A stretch of DNA of 49,497 nucleotides from an uncultured Fibrobacter sp. (GTDB lineage Bacteria > Fibrobacterota > Fibrobacteria > Fibrobacterales > Fibrobacteraceae). Positions 33,565 to 41,275 of this stretch are shown piece after piece; positions within the stretch are counted from its first letter, which is position 1; each line of letters opens with the position of its first letter. The position numbers and the translations under genes were made by a program. The notes below the pieces were generated by a model, which made no database searches, was not told where the DNA came from, and saw nothing but the letters and a program-made list of their open reading frames with translations. Location of the stretch: NCBI GenBank assembly GCA_947165045.1, contig CAMUYW010000018.1, forward strand, positions 1 through 49,497, read 5' to 3'.

Positions 33565-33654
33565 AACAGAAATATAATCTGTTTTTTATGTATATTAAAA
33601 TCTATGCGCGATTTTTTGCCGACGCTATATTGGAGCTAATTTAAGACCCCGTTT

Positions 33655-34677
33655 ATGAAGTTCAAATTCTTTTCCATTTTGCTGTGCGCCGTGACGGTTC
33701 CCTTCGCTCAAAGCGTTTCGGACACCGTCTCGTTTGTCAACTTCGAAAATCGCGAAGTCGGCGTTTACGGCAATGATGCGGCCAAAGAAGACTTCAAACG
33801 CAACAGCACCGATAAAAGCTGGTGGTACGCCATGGAAAAGAACAATGGAGAAAATTCGCGCGTTGTCTATGACGGCGAAAAACACGGCAACGTGCTGCAA
33901 CTCAAATATCCCAAAGGCTGCCTCGGTCCGAACGGCAATGAAAGCTTAGGCGCACCTGCATGCGCCGGGCAGATCATCCAACCGCTTGAACGAACTGCCG
34001 ACACCATGTGGAGCGCGTATGACATCTTCTTCGAGGATGGCTTCGAATTCAACCTCGGCGGAAAACTCCCCGGACTATGCGGCGGCAAGTGCTATACCGG
34101 CGATGCGATGCCCGCGACTGGCGATGGGTGGAGCGCACGAATCATGTGGCGCAGGGGCGGCAATGCCGTGCAACTCATTTATTTCATGGGGCAAATTTCA
34201 AACTTCGGCGACGATTTTAAATGGGACTTGGGCGGAACAATCCCACAAAAACAGTTTACCACCGGCAAGTGGCACCGCATTGTCAATAAAGTTTCCATGA
34301 ACACCGTATCTGCCCCCGGCAAAGGCGACAAGAATGGTCGCGTGCAAGCTTGGCTCGATGGCGAACTTGTGCTAGACGTAGACACATTGCGCCTCCGCGA
34401 CTACGATACGCTCCATGTAGATAAATTCTATCTCTCCACATTCCATGGCGGAAGCACCGCCGAATGGTCGCCAACGCACGATTGCTATATCCGTTTCGAC
34501 AACGTTACTGTTTCGACGGATTCTATTGCTGTAACGGAAAAAGCCCCCGATGAATTATCGAAAGTCTTAATGATACCGCGAACTCGCACTGAAGTGCGCT
34601 CTGCTAAGCCGTTCCGTGTCAATGGCTCCAAAGTTGGAACTAAAAAAGCACACTACGAAGTTGATGTGTATAAATGA
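33655..34677 (+). CDS. Secreted polysaccharide lyase 14-like protein
   Basis: 340 residues with a signal peptide (MKFKFFSILLCAVTVPFAQ). The beta-jelly-roll core shows the PL14 pattern: GGKLPGLCGGKCYTGD, GDGWSARIMWRRGGNAVQLIYFMGQ, TGKWHRIVNKVSMNT and GRVQAWLDGELVLD. Family members depolymerise glucuronan, alginate or similar uronic acid polymers. The C-terminus is basic and lacks an obvious sorting tail. No ribosome site is visible before the ATG. It fits a plant-wall-degrading lifestyle with the xylanases. Confidence 0.75.
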   Translation: MKFKFFSILLCAVTVPFAQSVSDTVSFVNFENREVGVYGNDAAKEDFKRNSTDKSWWYAMEKNNGENSRVVYDGEKHGNVLQLKYPKGCLGPNGNESLGAPACAGQIIQPLERTADTMWSAYDIFFEDGFEFNLGGKLPGLCGGKCYTGDAMPATGDGWSARIMWRRGGNAVQLIYFMGQISNFGDDFKWDLGGTIPQKQFTTGKWHRIVNKVSMNTVSAPGKGDKNGRVQAWLDGELVLDVDTLRLRDYDTLHVDKFYLSTFHGGSTAEWSPTHDCYIRFDNVTVSTDSIAVTEKAPDELSKVLMIPRTRTEVRSAKPFRVNGSKVGTKKAHYEVDVYK

Positions 34678-34721
34678 AGTGCTTGTCGAAACATCGCCTA
34701 AGAAAATTTCATCAAACATGA

Positions 34722-36131
34722 TTACTCCTTGTTTTTTACCCAGTGACCTTTCTTTGACGCGCCTTCCCAAGCGTAGCCAAGTTTTTTGAGATCGCGTCTA
34801 ACTGTAATTCTTGCTGTGTTCAACCGTTCTGCAATAGTATTTATCGGGATGCTTTCATTTTCTGCAATGAATTTTTCTATAAGGGATAATCTATTTTGAG
34901 GCTCATTTTGAGGCTCATTTTGGGGTTCATTTTGAGGCTCATTTTGGGTAAGAATCCTGCCGTTTAATTTGGCTAGCGGGAAAGTTACCACCGTATAGCC
35001 GGCCTCTTCACTCCAGAATGGCTCTGGGGAACCTTCAGCCTTGCAGACTTCAATAATTCGCTTAACTCCCGAACCCCATTTTTCCAAATATGTGGTTTGG
35101 TACAGTACATTGGCTAAAACCTCGTTTCGCGGAAATGATTTATGCACTCGCTTGATTGTTTTTGGAGTCAATTGATGCGGCAGTAGCCCTGGGCTCTCTA
35201 TTTCAATGCGGTCGTCATAGATGGCAATGCCGATAGAGCATTGGTAAATGTCATAATCTCTATGGCACAAGGCGTTAATCAAAGCCTCGCGTAGTGCTTT
35301 GACGGGAACATCGAGATGTTCTTCTCTCATAATACCCTTGATTTCGCCACTTAAAGATAAATGCTTGAAAAAGAACGCCATTCCCGCGTCTAGCAATTCA
35401 AAGAAGTTTCCGAACGCCTGCTGGTTATCGATGAAGTAATCCTTATCCGTTCCTCTAAAACGCGCTAAGCGAACCTCGTAAAAAATGGGCTTTTTTCGAG
35501 AAAATAAAAACGCTGCAGCATTTCTCACCTTACCGTTATCAAGCAGATTCCATTTTTCTAGAATAACTTCGATCGGTTCAGAAAGCGATTCTTCAGGGAT
35601 TCTGCGTTCTTCAACACCGAGGCGGACGAGTCCGCGAATTTTCCGTTCATCCAAATCTTCGATAGTGATTTTATCTGCTACACGCATTTCCCACGAGAAC
35701 TGGTGCGGAAAGTTTTGCCGAACTCTTTCGTCAAACATGTCCCTGGGCATTACCTTGGTAACGCTCTCCAATCTGTAATACGGCTTCCCGTGAAAAGTAT
35801 AAGGCTTTTGTCCATAAACCCAAGGATTGAACCTCAATACAATTACTTGAAAATTCGGTTTGTTTGGGATATCGACATATTCAATGACCGGACAGACTGC
35901 GGGCTCAATCCCAGCCAAAGCCTGAGCAATATCGCGGCGAGTCGATTCAGATACAATCTGACCCAAAATTTTTAAAGATGGGGATACCCCAAAAACAAGA
36001 ATGCCACCATCGGAATTCAAGAATGCACATGCGGAATGCATGCCTTCCCGAAGTTCACCTGTTGACTTCTTCAGTTCGATATTCTTTGTTTCATCTTTTG
36101 ATATAAGTTGTTCTAATTCATTAAAGCCCAT
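34722..36131 (-). CDS. AlbA_2 / ATPase-fold (RecG-like regulator) protein with winged-helix C-terminus
   Basis: 469 residues from ATG 36131 (AGGTG six bases upstream). N-terminal AlbA_2/Schlafen-like domain (about 1-125: ETKNIELKKSTGE ... LNSDGGILVFGV), then a C-terminal ATP-binding-like domain (about 180-400: ALREALINALCHRDYDIYQCSIGIAIYDDRIEIESPGLLP, EKWGSGVKRIIE), a NEPQ-repeat linker (about 395-412), and a winged helix (SIPINTIAERLNTARITVRRDLKKLG). Such proteins are annotated as putative transcription regulators and are common in mobile or accessory DNA. It stands at the left edge of the accessory stretch. Confidence 0.85.
   Translation of the reverse strand: MGFNELEQLISKDETKNIELKKSTGELREGMHSACAFLNSDGGILVFGVSPSLKILGQIVSESTRRDIAQALAGIEPAVCPVIEYVDIPNKPNFQVIVLRFNPWVYGQKPYTFHGKPYYRLESVTKVMPRDMFDERVRQNFPHQFSWEMRVADKITIEDLDERKIRGLVRLGVEERRIPEESLSEPIEVILEKWNLLDNGKVRNAAAFLFSRKKPIFYEVRLARFRGTDKDYFIDNQQAFGNFFELLDAGMAFFFKHLSLSGEIKGIMREEHLDVPVKALREALINALCHRDYDIYQCSIGIAIYDDRIEIESPGLLPHQLTPKTIKRVHKSFPRNEVLANVLYQTTYLEKWGSGVKRIIEVCKAEGSPEPFWSEEAGYTVVTFPLAKLNGRILTQNEPQNEPQNEPQNEPQNRLSLIEKFIAENESIPINTIAERLNTARITVRRDLKKLGYAWEGASKKGHWVKNKE
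34893..34946 (-). repeat. 12-bp tandem repeat coding (NEPQ)4 in the linker
   Basis: About four and a half copies of ATTTTGAGGCTC (one diverged to ATTTTGGGGTTC). Each unit adds four residues (NEPQ), so copy-number changes keep the frame and alter the linker length between the ATPase-like and winged-helix domains. Confidence 0.9.
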
Positions 36132-36181
36132 AAATTTCACCTGTTCAAAATCTTGCAATAACACGAACGCTTGAATACGTC

Positions 36182-36340
36182 GTGTCGAGAGGTTTGTGCA
36201 AAAATTGCGACAAACGTGATTTACAAGGCCACATTGTGCCTTGTCGATTTTATGTGGATTTTCCGAGCGATGCCCGGGAGGATGATCTTGCGGTGTTGTT
36301 GGCGAGGGTTTTCCTCGGCGTTACTTGGCGCCCGCCTTAG
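36182..36340 (+). CDS. Possible small Cys-containing protein (52 aa, GTG start)
   Basis: Reads MSRGLCKNCDKRDLQGH then ...CRFYVDFPSDAREDDLAVLLARVFLGVTWRPP. The composition (CxxC, acidic helix) is more protein-like than overlapping frames, but there is no ribosome site and the frame is open upstream into the AlbA_2 promoter. It could be a remnant of a repeated coding element. Low confidence. Confidence 0.25.
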   Translation: MSRGLCKNCDKRDLQGHIVPCRFYVDFPSDAREDDLAVLLARVFLGVTWRPP

Positions 36341-36509
36341 CGAACGCACCCGAGCAGGTCGTGTTCCTGCCAGCTATCCAACAGCATCAACAAGAAGGTT
36401 GATGGGCCCCATCGCGGATGCACGTACGGACCATAAGGTCTATGCCGACTGTCACAGGGATTGTCGAAATAACGATTATAATATAAACAAACAGAATGAT
36501 GGGTGCAAG

Positions 36510-36600
36510 AGGGGGATGTTTCCCCCTGTCTTCAGCCCGGCTTTCCCGCATCGTCATCCTGAGGCGTGAAACGCCGAAGGATCCAGTCACACATTACTCA
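36510..36600. repeat. Hairpin plus family B repeat in the 36.1-36.9 kb gap
   Basis: AGGGGGA-TGTT-TCCCCCT (36510-36527) and a family B unit GTCATCCTGAGGCGTGAAACGCCGAAGGATCC (about 36555-36586, inner stem GGCG-TGAAA-CGCC). Apart from the small ORF and the direct repeat at 36607, I see nothing else in this 750-bp gap. Confidence 0.65.
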
Positions 36601-36606
36601 GCCGGC

Positions 36607-36705
36607 TCTTCCGCCACCCCTTCGCCTAAGGGCTGCGCCCTTAAAAACCTGAATGCTGAGAATGCTAGGTTCTTGTTAGACCATTTTGTTGGCGTCAACA
36701 AAATG
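36607..36705. repeat. Direct repeat copy 1, left of the XRE-ImmA island
   Basis: 99 bp, about 86 positions identical to 38769-38867. It contains AAGGGC-TGC-GCCCTT, a perfectly conserved block (TTAAAAACCTGAATGCTGAG AATGCTA) and a terminal hairpin CATTTTGTTG...CAACAAAATG (36682-36705). Confidence 0.9.
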
Positions 36706-36818
36706 ATAGGCTTTGATATAAAATTTCTTTAAAACTCTTGCCGATTTGCTGAAATAAGTCTGTTTTTTTGCGAGGATGAAATGTAATTAACTTTTTTTAA
36801 AAAAATTTGTTTTTCTAC

Positions 36819-36846
36819 TTGACTTTTTTGTTAAAATTTATACATT
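36819..36846 (+). promoter_or_regulatory. Probable promoter of the XRE-ImmA pair
   Basis: TTGACT (36819-36824) and TACATT (36841-36846) with 16-base spacing, in very AT-rich DNA, 37 bases before the ATG of the first gene. An alternative -10 is TATACA, two bases upstream. Confidence 0.45.
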
Positions 36847-36882
36847 TATGTAGGGAAGGAGAAAAGGATTCAAAATAAACAT

Positions 36883-37581
36883 ATGAACGAAATATTAGAA
36901 AAAAAATTACCGAGTATAGCCAAAGCAATGCAAAAGGCTTATGATGATCTTCTTCCGCAGAAGACTCCTAGAAAGTTGGAAACTCACAATTCTCTGTCGT
37001 TTTTAAAGTGGGATTGTATTAATACTTGCCTTAAAGAACTTGATGGTTCTCGGACATTTGAAGTTAGGAAAACTCGACGGGGCTCTTGGAGTTTCCTTTT
37101 GCTGTTTGAATCGGATAGTCAAACGATTATTACTTTAATTCGAAGAAGTCGGTTCAAAAATATTCAAAAATCTCGTTCTGATGCGAGGCCTCAGTATCTC
37201 CGAGAAATTATTTGTGTTAATAATAAGTTAAAAGGTGATGGTGCTCCGTATCTTTTTTGGGATGATGCTGAAATTAAAGGTTTTTCTAATGCAATGACGA
37301 AGGAATGCGAATCTTTTTCTTCAATGAAGGATATTTGTGAAGCGAGGCATGTGTTTGTTGTATTTGACGATTTTAATGATCAGTTGTGTTATCTTTCGGC
37401 TATTGTTGTTGACTCCAATTTTTTCCAGGTTGGAAGTGCAGTAGATATGTTGGGCTTAGTTAATAATGAGGTGCCGCTAGAGACTGTTCCTGTTGAATCC
37501 GAAAAATCTACTATGGTTCGGCTATCTGCAATTGCACTTAAAATTCGTGAAGAACGTAGTGCTGCAAATCAAGATAAATAG
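36883..37581 (+). CDS. Unknown protein paired with XRE-ImmA protein
   Basis: 232 residues, no signal or membrane segment. Central region FEVRKTRRGSWSFLLLFESDSQTIITLIRRSRFKNIQ and a later CEARHVFVVFDDFNDQLCYLSAIVVDS suggest an alpha/beta fold. I do not recognise the family with confidence. It is AT-rich, lies 11 bases before an XRE-ImmA/IrrE gene, and the pair sits between direct repeats, so a toxin or effector role is a reasonable guess but unproven. Confidence 0.65.
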   Translation: MNEILEKKLPSIAKAMQKAYDDLLPQKTPRKLETHNSLSFLKWDCINTCLKELDGSRTFEVRKTRRGSWSFLLLFESDSQTIITLIRRSRFKNIQKSRSDARPQYLREIICVNNKLKGDGAPYLFWDDAEIKGFSNAMTKECESFSSMKDICEARHVFVVFDDFNDQLCYLSAIVVDSNFFQVGSAVDMLGLVNNEVPLETVPVESEKSTMVRLSAIALKIREERSAANQDK

Positions 37582-37592
37582 CGGATATAAAA

Positions 37593-38732
37593 ATGCAATT
37601 TAACGGTATGCGTTTGAGGAAAGCTCGTTATTATAATGGGCTTTCTGTTGATGAATTGGCTTCAAAAATTGGTGTAAAGAAACAAAGTATATCCCAATTT
37701 GAAAGCGGAAAAATAAATCCTTCTACAGAATCTTTATGGGCAATGAGTCGAGAATTGCATTTCCCTATGAGTTATTTTTTCCAGAATGATGCCGAATCTA
37801 GTGATAAGGTTAAAGGAACGACGTATTTTCGTTCTTTAATAAATACAAGTAAAAAATATAGGCAGGAACAGATTGTTAAAATGGAACATGTGGCTGCAAT
37901 TTATTCCTTTCTAAATACTTATATTGTTTTTCCGAAGATTAATTTGCCAGAGATAGGTGAGGGTGCATCACCGAAAGAAGCTGCTAAGATACTACGTAGG
38001 TATTGGAATCTTGGAAATGGTCCAATTACGGATTTGATTCAGATAATGGAAAAAAATGGTATTATTGTGACGACTTTTAAAACAACGTCAGATAATATTG
38101 ATGCATTTAGTCATAAATATGATGATTTGTTTATTGTTGTGTTGTCTCAAAACAAAAGTGTTGCTGCGAGATCTTTTTTTGATGCAGCTCATGAATTGGG
38201 ACATATTGTGCTTCATGATTGGTATGAAGATATCGAGGAATTGTCGCATGAAGATTTTAAACAACGTGAAAAAGAAGCTAATGAATTTGCTGCGTCCTTT
38301 CTATGTCCAGAGGAGTCTTTTCGAATAGATTTTAATGCTACACGAGGGAATGCTTTGGAATCATATGCTATATTAAAACGTAAATGGCATATGTCCATAG
38401 AAGCTTTGCTGTATCACGCAAATAGATTGAAGTTGATAACCCCATCTCAATATCAGTATAGCTATAGGGTTCTTCATAAAAAAGGATGGTATCGAAACGA
38501 ACCTTATGACGATATGATTACATTACCTCCACCAACGCTATTCCATGATGCTATTAAATTATTGTTGAAGGAAAATATTTTTACAACAATAACACTAATG
38601 CAGAGCTTGGAAGATAGTGGTTGTGCTATGAATTATGATCAAGTTGAAATGCTTTTAGGATTGCCTGAAGGAATGCTTGCTCCAGACGTGTCGTATACTA
38701 GTAATATTTTGGAAATAAATAGAAGGGAATAA
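37593..38732 (+). CDS. XRE-family HTH / ImmA-IrrE metallopeptidase fusion
   Basis: 379 residues. An N-terminal Cro/CI-type HTH (about 5-60: LRKARYYNGLSVDELASKIGVKKQSISQFESGK) is joined to an IrrE/ImmA peptidase domain (about 130-290) with zinc motif HELGH (His200-His204) and the third-ligand region EKEANEFAASFLCP. ImmA-type proteases cleave a cognate repressor or antitoxin after stress or phage signals. The C-terminal ~90 residues are extra. It is co-transcribed with the preceding unknown gene and followed by strong terminator hairpins. Confidence 0.9.
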   Translation: MQFNGMRLRKARYYNGLSVDELASKIGVKKQSISQFESGKINPSTESLWAMSRELHFPMSYFFQNDAESSDKVKGTTYFRSLINTSKKYRQEQIVKMEHVAAIYSFLNTYIVFPKINLPEIGEGASPKEAAKILRRYWNLGNGPITDLIQIMEKNGIIVTTFKTTSDNIDAFSHKYDDLFIVVLSQNKSVAARSFFDAAHELGHIVLHDWYEDIEELSHEDFKQREKEANEFAASFLCPEESFRIDFNATRGNALESYAILKRKWHMSIEALLYHANRLKLITPSQYQYSYRVLHKKGWYRNEPYDDMITLPPPTLFHDAIKLLLKENIFTTITLMQSLEDSGCAMNYDQVEMLLGLPEGMLAPDVSYTSNILEINRRE

Positions 38733-38768
38733 AAAACACCCTTGCGATGGTGAAAATTCCATATCGGG

Positions 38769-38867
38769 TCTTCCGCCACCCCCTCGCCTAAGGGCTCCGC
38801 CCTTAAAAACCTGAATGCTGAGAATGCTAATAGCTTGCTAGACCATTTTGCCGATGTCGGCAAAATG
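38769..38867. repeat. Direct repeat copy 2, right of the XRE-ImmA island
   Basis: 99 bp matching 36607-36705. The terminal hairpin is CATTTTGCCGA-TG-TCGGCAAAATG: the two inner T-A pairs of copy 1 are C-G pairs here, so the pairing is kept while the sequence differs. Confidence 0.9.
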
Positions 38868-38894
38868 GTGTTGCAGGCGTTTTTCGAGTTGCTG

Positions 38895-38933
38895 CGATCA
38901 TTTTCGTGATCTCACGAAAATGATCGTTTTTTT
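38895..38933 (+). terminator. Strong intrinsic terminator of the XRE-ImmA unit
   Basis: A perfect 15-bp stem (CGATCATTTTCGTGA / TCACGAAAATGATCG) with a 2-base loop followed by seven T residues. Confidence 0.85.
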
Positions 38934-39012
38934 AGCAAAAAAAATCTTAATTTGCTTTGTTAATTTTAACAAAACATTTTTAGGGCGTGATGCACTTTTG
39001 TTGTTGTTAAAT

Positions 39013-39050
39013 AAACCATATCGCTGAAGTGAGCGAAATGGTTTGTTTTT
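39013..39050. terminator. Hairpin between convergent genes
   Basis: AAACCATaTCGCT / AGCGAaATGGTTT with one mismatch and a 6-base loop, followed by GTTTTT; it lies just beyond the DUF2075 stop on the minus strand. The remaining gap 38733-39056 holds repeat copy 2 and the terminator above. Confidence 0.6.
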
Positions 39051-39056
39051 CCGATT

Positions 39057-40937
39057 TTATTTTTCTTTTATTATTTTCGCTCTTTCTCTCAAATAATTTG
39101 CTAATGCTTTATCGCAGCAGTATACATAGCAGCCTTTCATTCCGCGTGTCATCAGAGTTCTATATGTATTTTTGATGATTTCATCGGCAATCTTGTGAGC
39201 TTTGAAAGAATTTTTCTTATTTAGAGACTTTATCCCTTTTAGTGAATTATCCGTTCTTGCTCTTTGGGTAAAGTCTGTTACAATTTGCCCATTTGCATAT
39301 CGGAGGTCTTTGCCAATAATCACTCCTACATAATCAAATTCCAATCCCTGAGATGTATGGATACAGCCGGCTTGTTCTACAGAACCTGGGTCAATTGCAT
39401 AGGTTGTTGAATTTTTGAGATTCCAACTAATTCCGAAAGAGCCGATTTTAATATCGTGATAATTGGTGTTGTTTTCCTCTTTCTTATTCCAATCCCAACA
39501 ATAACCAGCTAAAATACGGGATCGATTATTCATCTTATTCTTTTCAAAAATCAAATCACGAACTTCTTCAGGTTTGTCAAAAACCTTAAAATCAAAATCG
39601 ATTCCGTCTAGATTATAGTTTGCGGTTTCCCGAATTCCAAGAACGTCATCTAACCATGCAAGATAGCCATCTGACCCGTTGCAACGGAATTGTGACTGCA
39701 ACTGAACTCGTTCTACTGTTGAGTCTAATTGGTGGGCCCATTTTTCAATTTCTTCAATGGAACCGATGTCTTCTGTCGTTACACGTTGGCTTTCATCAAT
39801 AAAGAATACACTGCAATATGACGCGTTGATTATTTCTTTGATCTGATTTTCGCCCTTATTATGGAACATACCTGATTTTTCGTTCAGTCGATGAGATTCA
39901 TCGGCCAATATGGTATGAACGGAATTGGATGGAGCATCTGTATAAACTCCAGAGCCTTTAAACATGTTGTCAATGCTGCTTTTCTTAAATTCTCCCTTCA
40001 ACTTGGCTAGATATACATTTCGGGGGGCTGAATTTTTTGATGTGTATTGGACGAATTGACCCATTTTGGTTAGTTTTGCCAATAAATTAATCGCCAAAAC
40101 TGTTTTTCCTGTACCGGGGCCGCCTTCAACAATAATTGTCCTTTTTTGTTCTTTTTTTAGAGATTCATCTGCCCATTTCAAAATCTGTTCGTAGATGACT
40201 TTTTGATCATCTATTAAGGTAAACTCTTTGTTCCCTTTCAACATTCCGACAATCGCATTTTGCAAACTTTTAGATGGTCTTATTTTACCGTGGTCAATTT
40301 GATACAAAATTTCACGATTGTCGCCTTTTCGAATGCATTTTTTTATGAATTCTCTAAGCTTAGGAACTTCTCCTTTCGTGAAGGCTGGCGCGTCGTCTAA
40401 ATAAATCTTGTATTGAGAAGCTTCTAATGGATCGCTTTCTTTTTTTATATAATTGTGGAGATATGCGCATGGTGATAGCTTAATTTTCGAATCCTGTACA
40501 CTTTGGTTATAATCCTCTATCATTTTTGAATATGACCAAACTTGATATGACGGGTGTACATGAAATCTGTTGGCTCCACCTAGATATGTTTTTACCAATG
40601 CGTCTGCAGAATTCACTGCTTCAATCTTGTCCCATTGCTTTAATTCAATTATAACAGCATTGCCCTCTTCTTTTTCGTTATATCCAGAAATGATGAAGTC
40701 TATACGCTTACTTGTTTGAGGAATGTTGTATTCTATGGCTATACCGGCATTTTTCGGAATTCCTTCGTCATTCAATACTTTATACATGTGTTGAAGTGAG
40801 TTGTCCCAAGATCGGAATTCGTTTTGTGGTGTTGCTCGCCCCATTTTTTCCCAAATAGTGTATTGAACTTCCATTGCGATGGTGTCATTTTCAACACTAT
40901 TCATAAAATCAGATTTTGTTCCGCTATAAACAATCAT
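39057..40937 (-). CDS. Nuclease-like/DUF2075 (Schlafen group 3-type) superfamily 1 helicase
   Basis: 626 residues. The N-terminal part (about 60-135) has a possible PD-(D/E)XK core: RIDFIISG (Asp80) ... AVIIELKQW (Glu98, Lys100). The helicase/ATPase starts near 255: Walker A EGGPGTGKT (about 271-279), Walker B-like FFIDESQRVT, HTSQGLEFDYVGVIIG and the final LMTRGMKGCYVYC, all features of DUF2075 proteins. The nuclease reading is mine. Such proteins are frequent in phage-defence neighbourhoods. It is the third gene of an operon with MazG and TPR genes. Confidence 0.85.
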   Translation of the reverse strand: MIVYSGTKSDFMNSVENDTIAMEVQYTIWEKMGRATPQNEFRSWDNSLQHMYKVLNDEGIPKNAGIAIEYNIPQTSKRIDFIISGYNEKEEGNAVIIELKQWDKIEAVNSADALVKTYLGGANRFHVHPSYQVWSYSKMIEDYNQSVQDSKIKLSPCAYLHNYIKKESDPLEASQYKIYLDDAPAFTKGEVPKLREFIKKCIRKGDNREILYQIDHGKIRPSKSLQNAIVGMLKGNKEFTLIDDQKVIYEQILKWADESLKKEQKRTIIVEGGPGTGKTVLAINLLAKLTKMGQFVQYTSKNSAPRNVYLAKLKGEFKKSSIDNMFKGSGVYTDAPSNSVHTILADESHRLNEKSGMFHNKGENQIKEIINASYCSVFFIDESQRVTTEDIGSIEEIEKWAHQLDSTVERVQLQSQFRCNGSDGYLAWLDDVLGIRETANYNLDGIDFDFKVFDKPEEVRDLIFEKNKMNNRSRILAGYCWDWNKKEENNTNYHDIKIGSFGISWNLKNSTTYAIDPGSVEQAGCIHTSQGLEFDYVGVIIGKDLRYANGQIVTDFTQRARTDNSLKGIKSLNKKNSFKAHKIADEIIKNTYRTLMTRGMKGCYVYCCDKALANYLRERAKIIKEK

Positions 40938-40945
40938 ACTTCTTC

Positions 40946-41275
40946 CTATAATTCGTTATACTTCTTGGCTGTACCCTTGGCTTTGTCCACAGGATATTTC
41001 TCGCCATTGATTCTCAACTTCTCATCCATGATTTCTTCAATGTCAAGATTATACTTGTCAGCAATCAGGAATGCGTAATTGAACACATCGGCAAGTTCTT
41101 CCATGACTTTCTCGATTTTTACATCTTCGGGCTTTTTCCAAAGGAATGCGTTGAGCAGTTCTCCAGCTTCACCCGATAAGGCTATTGCTAAATCTTTTCC
41201 GTTATGAAACTGATCCCAGTCGCGATCAACAGTAAATTGCTTTACCTTTGCCTTCATACTTTCGAAGTCATTCAT
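40946..41275 (-). CDS. MazG-like nucleotide pyrophosphohydrolase
   Basis: 109 residues, the size of single-domain MazG/dCTPase-like enzymes. The metal-binding pattern ExxE...ExxD is present in LSGEAGELLNAF and VMEELADVFNY. It hydrolyses (d)NTPs to NMP and pyrophosphate. The start codon overlaps the TPR gene's stop (TAATG), giving translational coupling, and the DUF2075 gene follows eight bases after its stop. Linked to a nuclease-helicase, nucleotide depletion during infection is a plausible inference. Confidence 0.9.
   Translation of the reverse strand: MNDFESMKAKVKQFTVDRDWDQFHNGKDLAIALSGEAGELLNAFLWKKPEDVKIEKVMEELADVFNYAFLIADKYNLDIEEIMDEKLRINGEKYPVDKAKGTAKKYNEL

Noticed and set aside
34893..34946. 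Possible CRISPR-like repeat
   Set aside because: The 12-bp units are contiguous, in frame inside a gene and without spacers. No CRISPR array is seen anywhere in the window.
36171..36569. 132-codon frame with TTG start
   Set aside because: It crosses repeat hairpins and is Cys/Arg-rich without structure; an overlapping 52-codon frame looks better but is also weak.
36607..38867. Insertion sequence or integrative element
   Set aside because: No transposase, integrase or terminal inverted repeats; only direct repeats are present.
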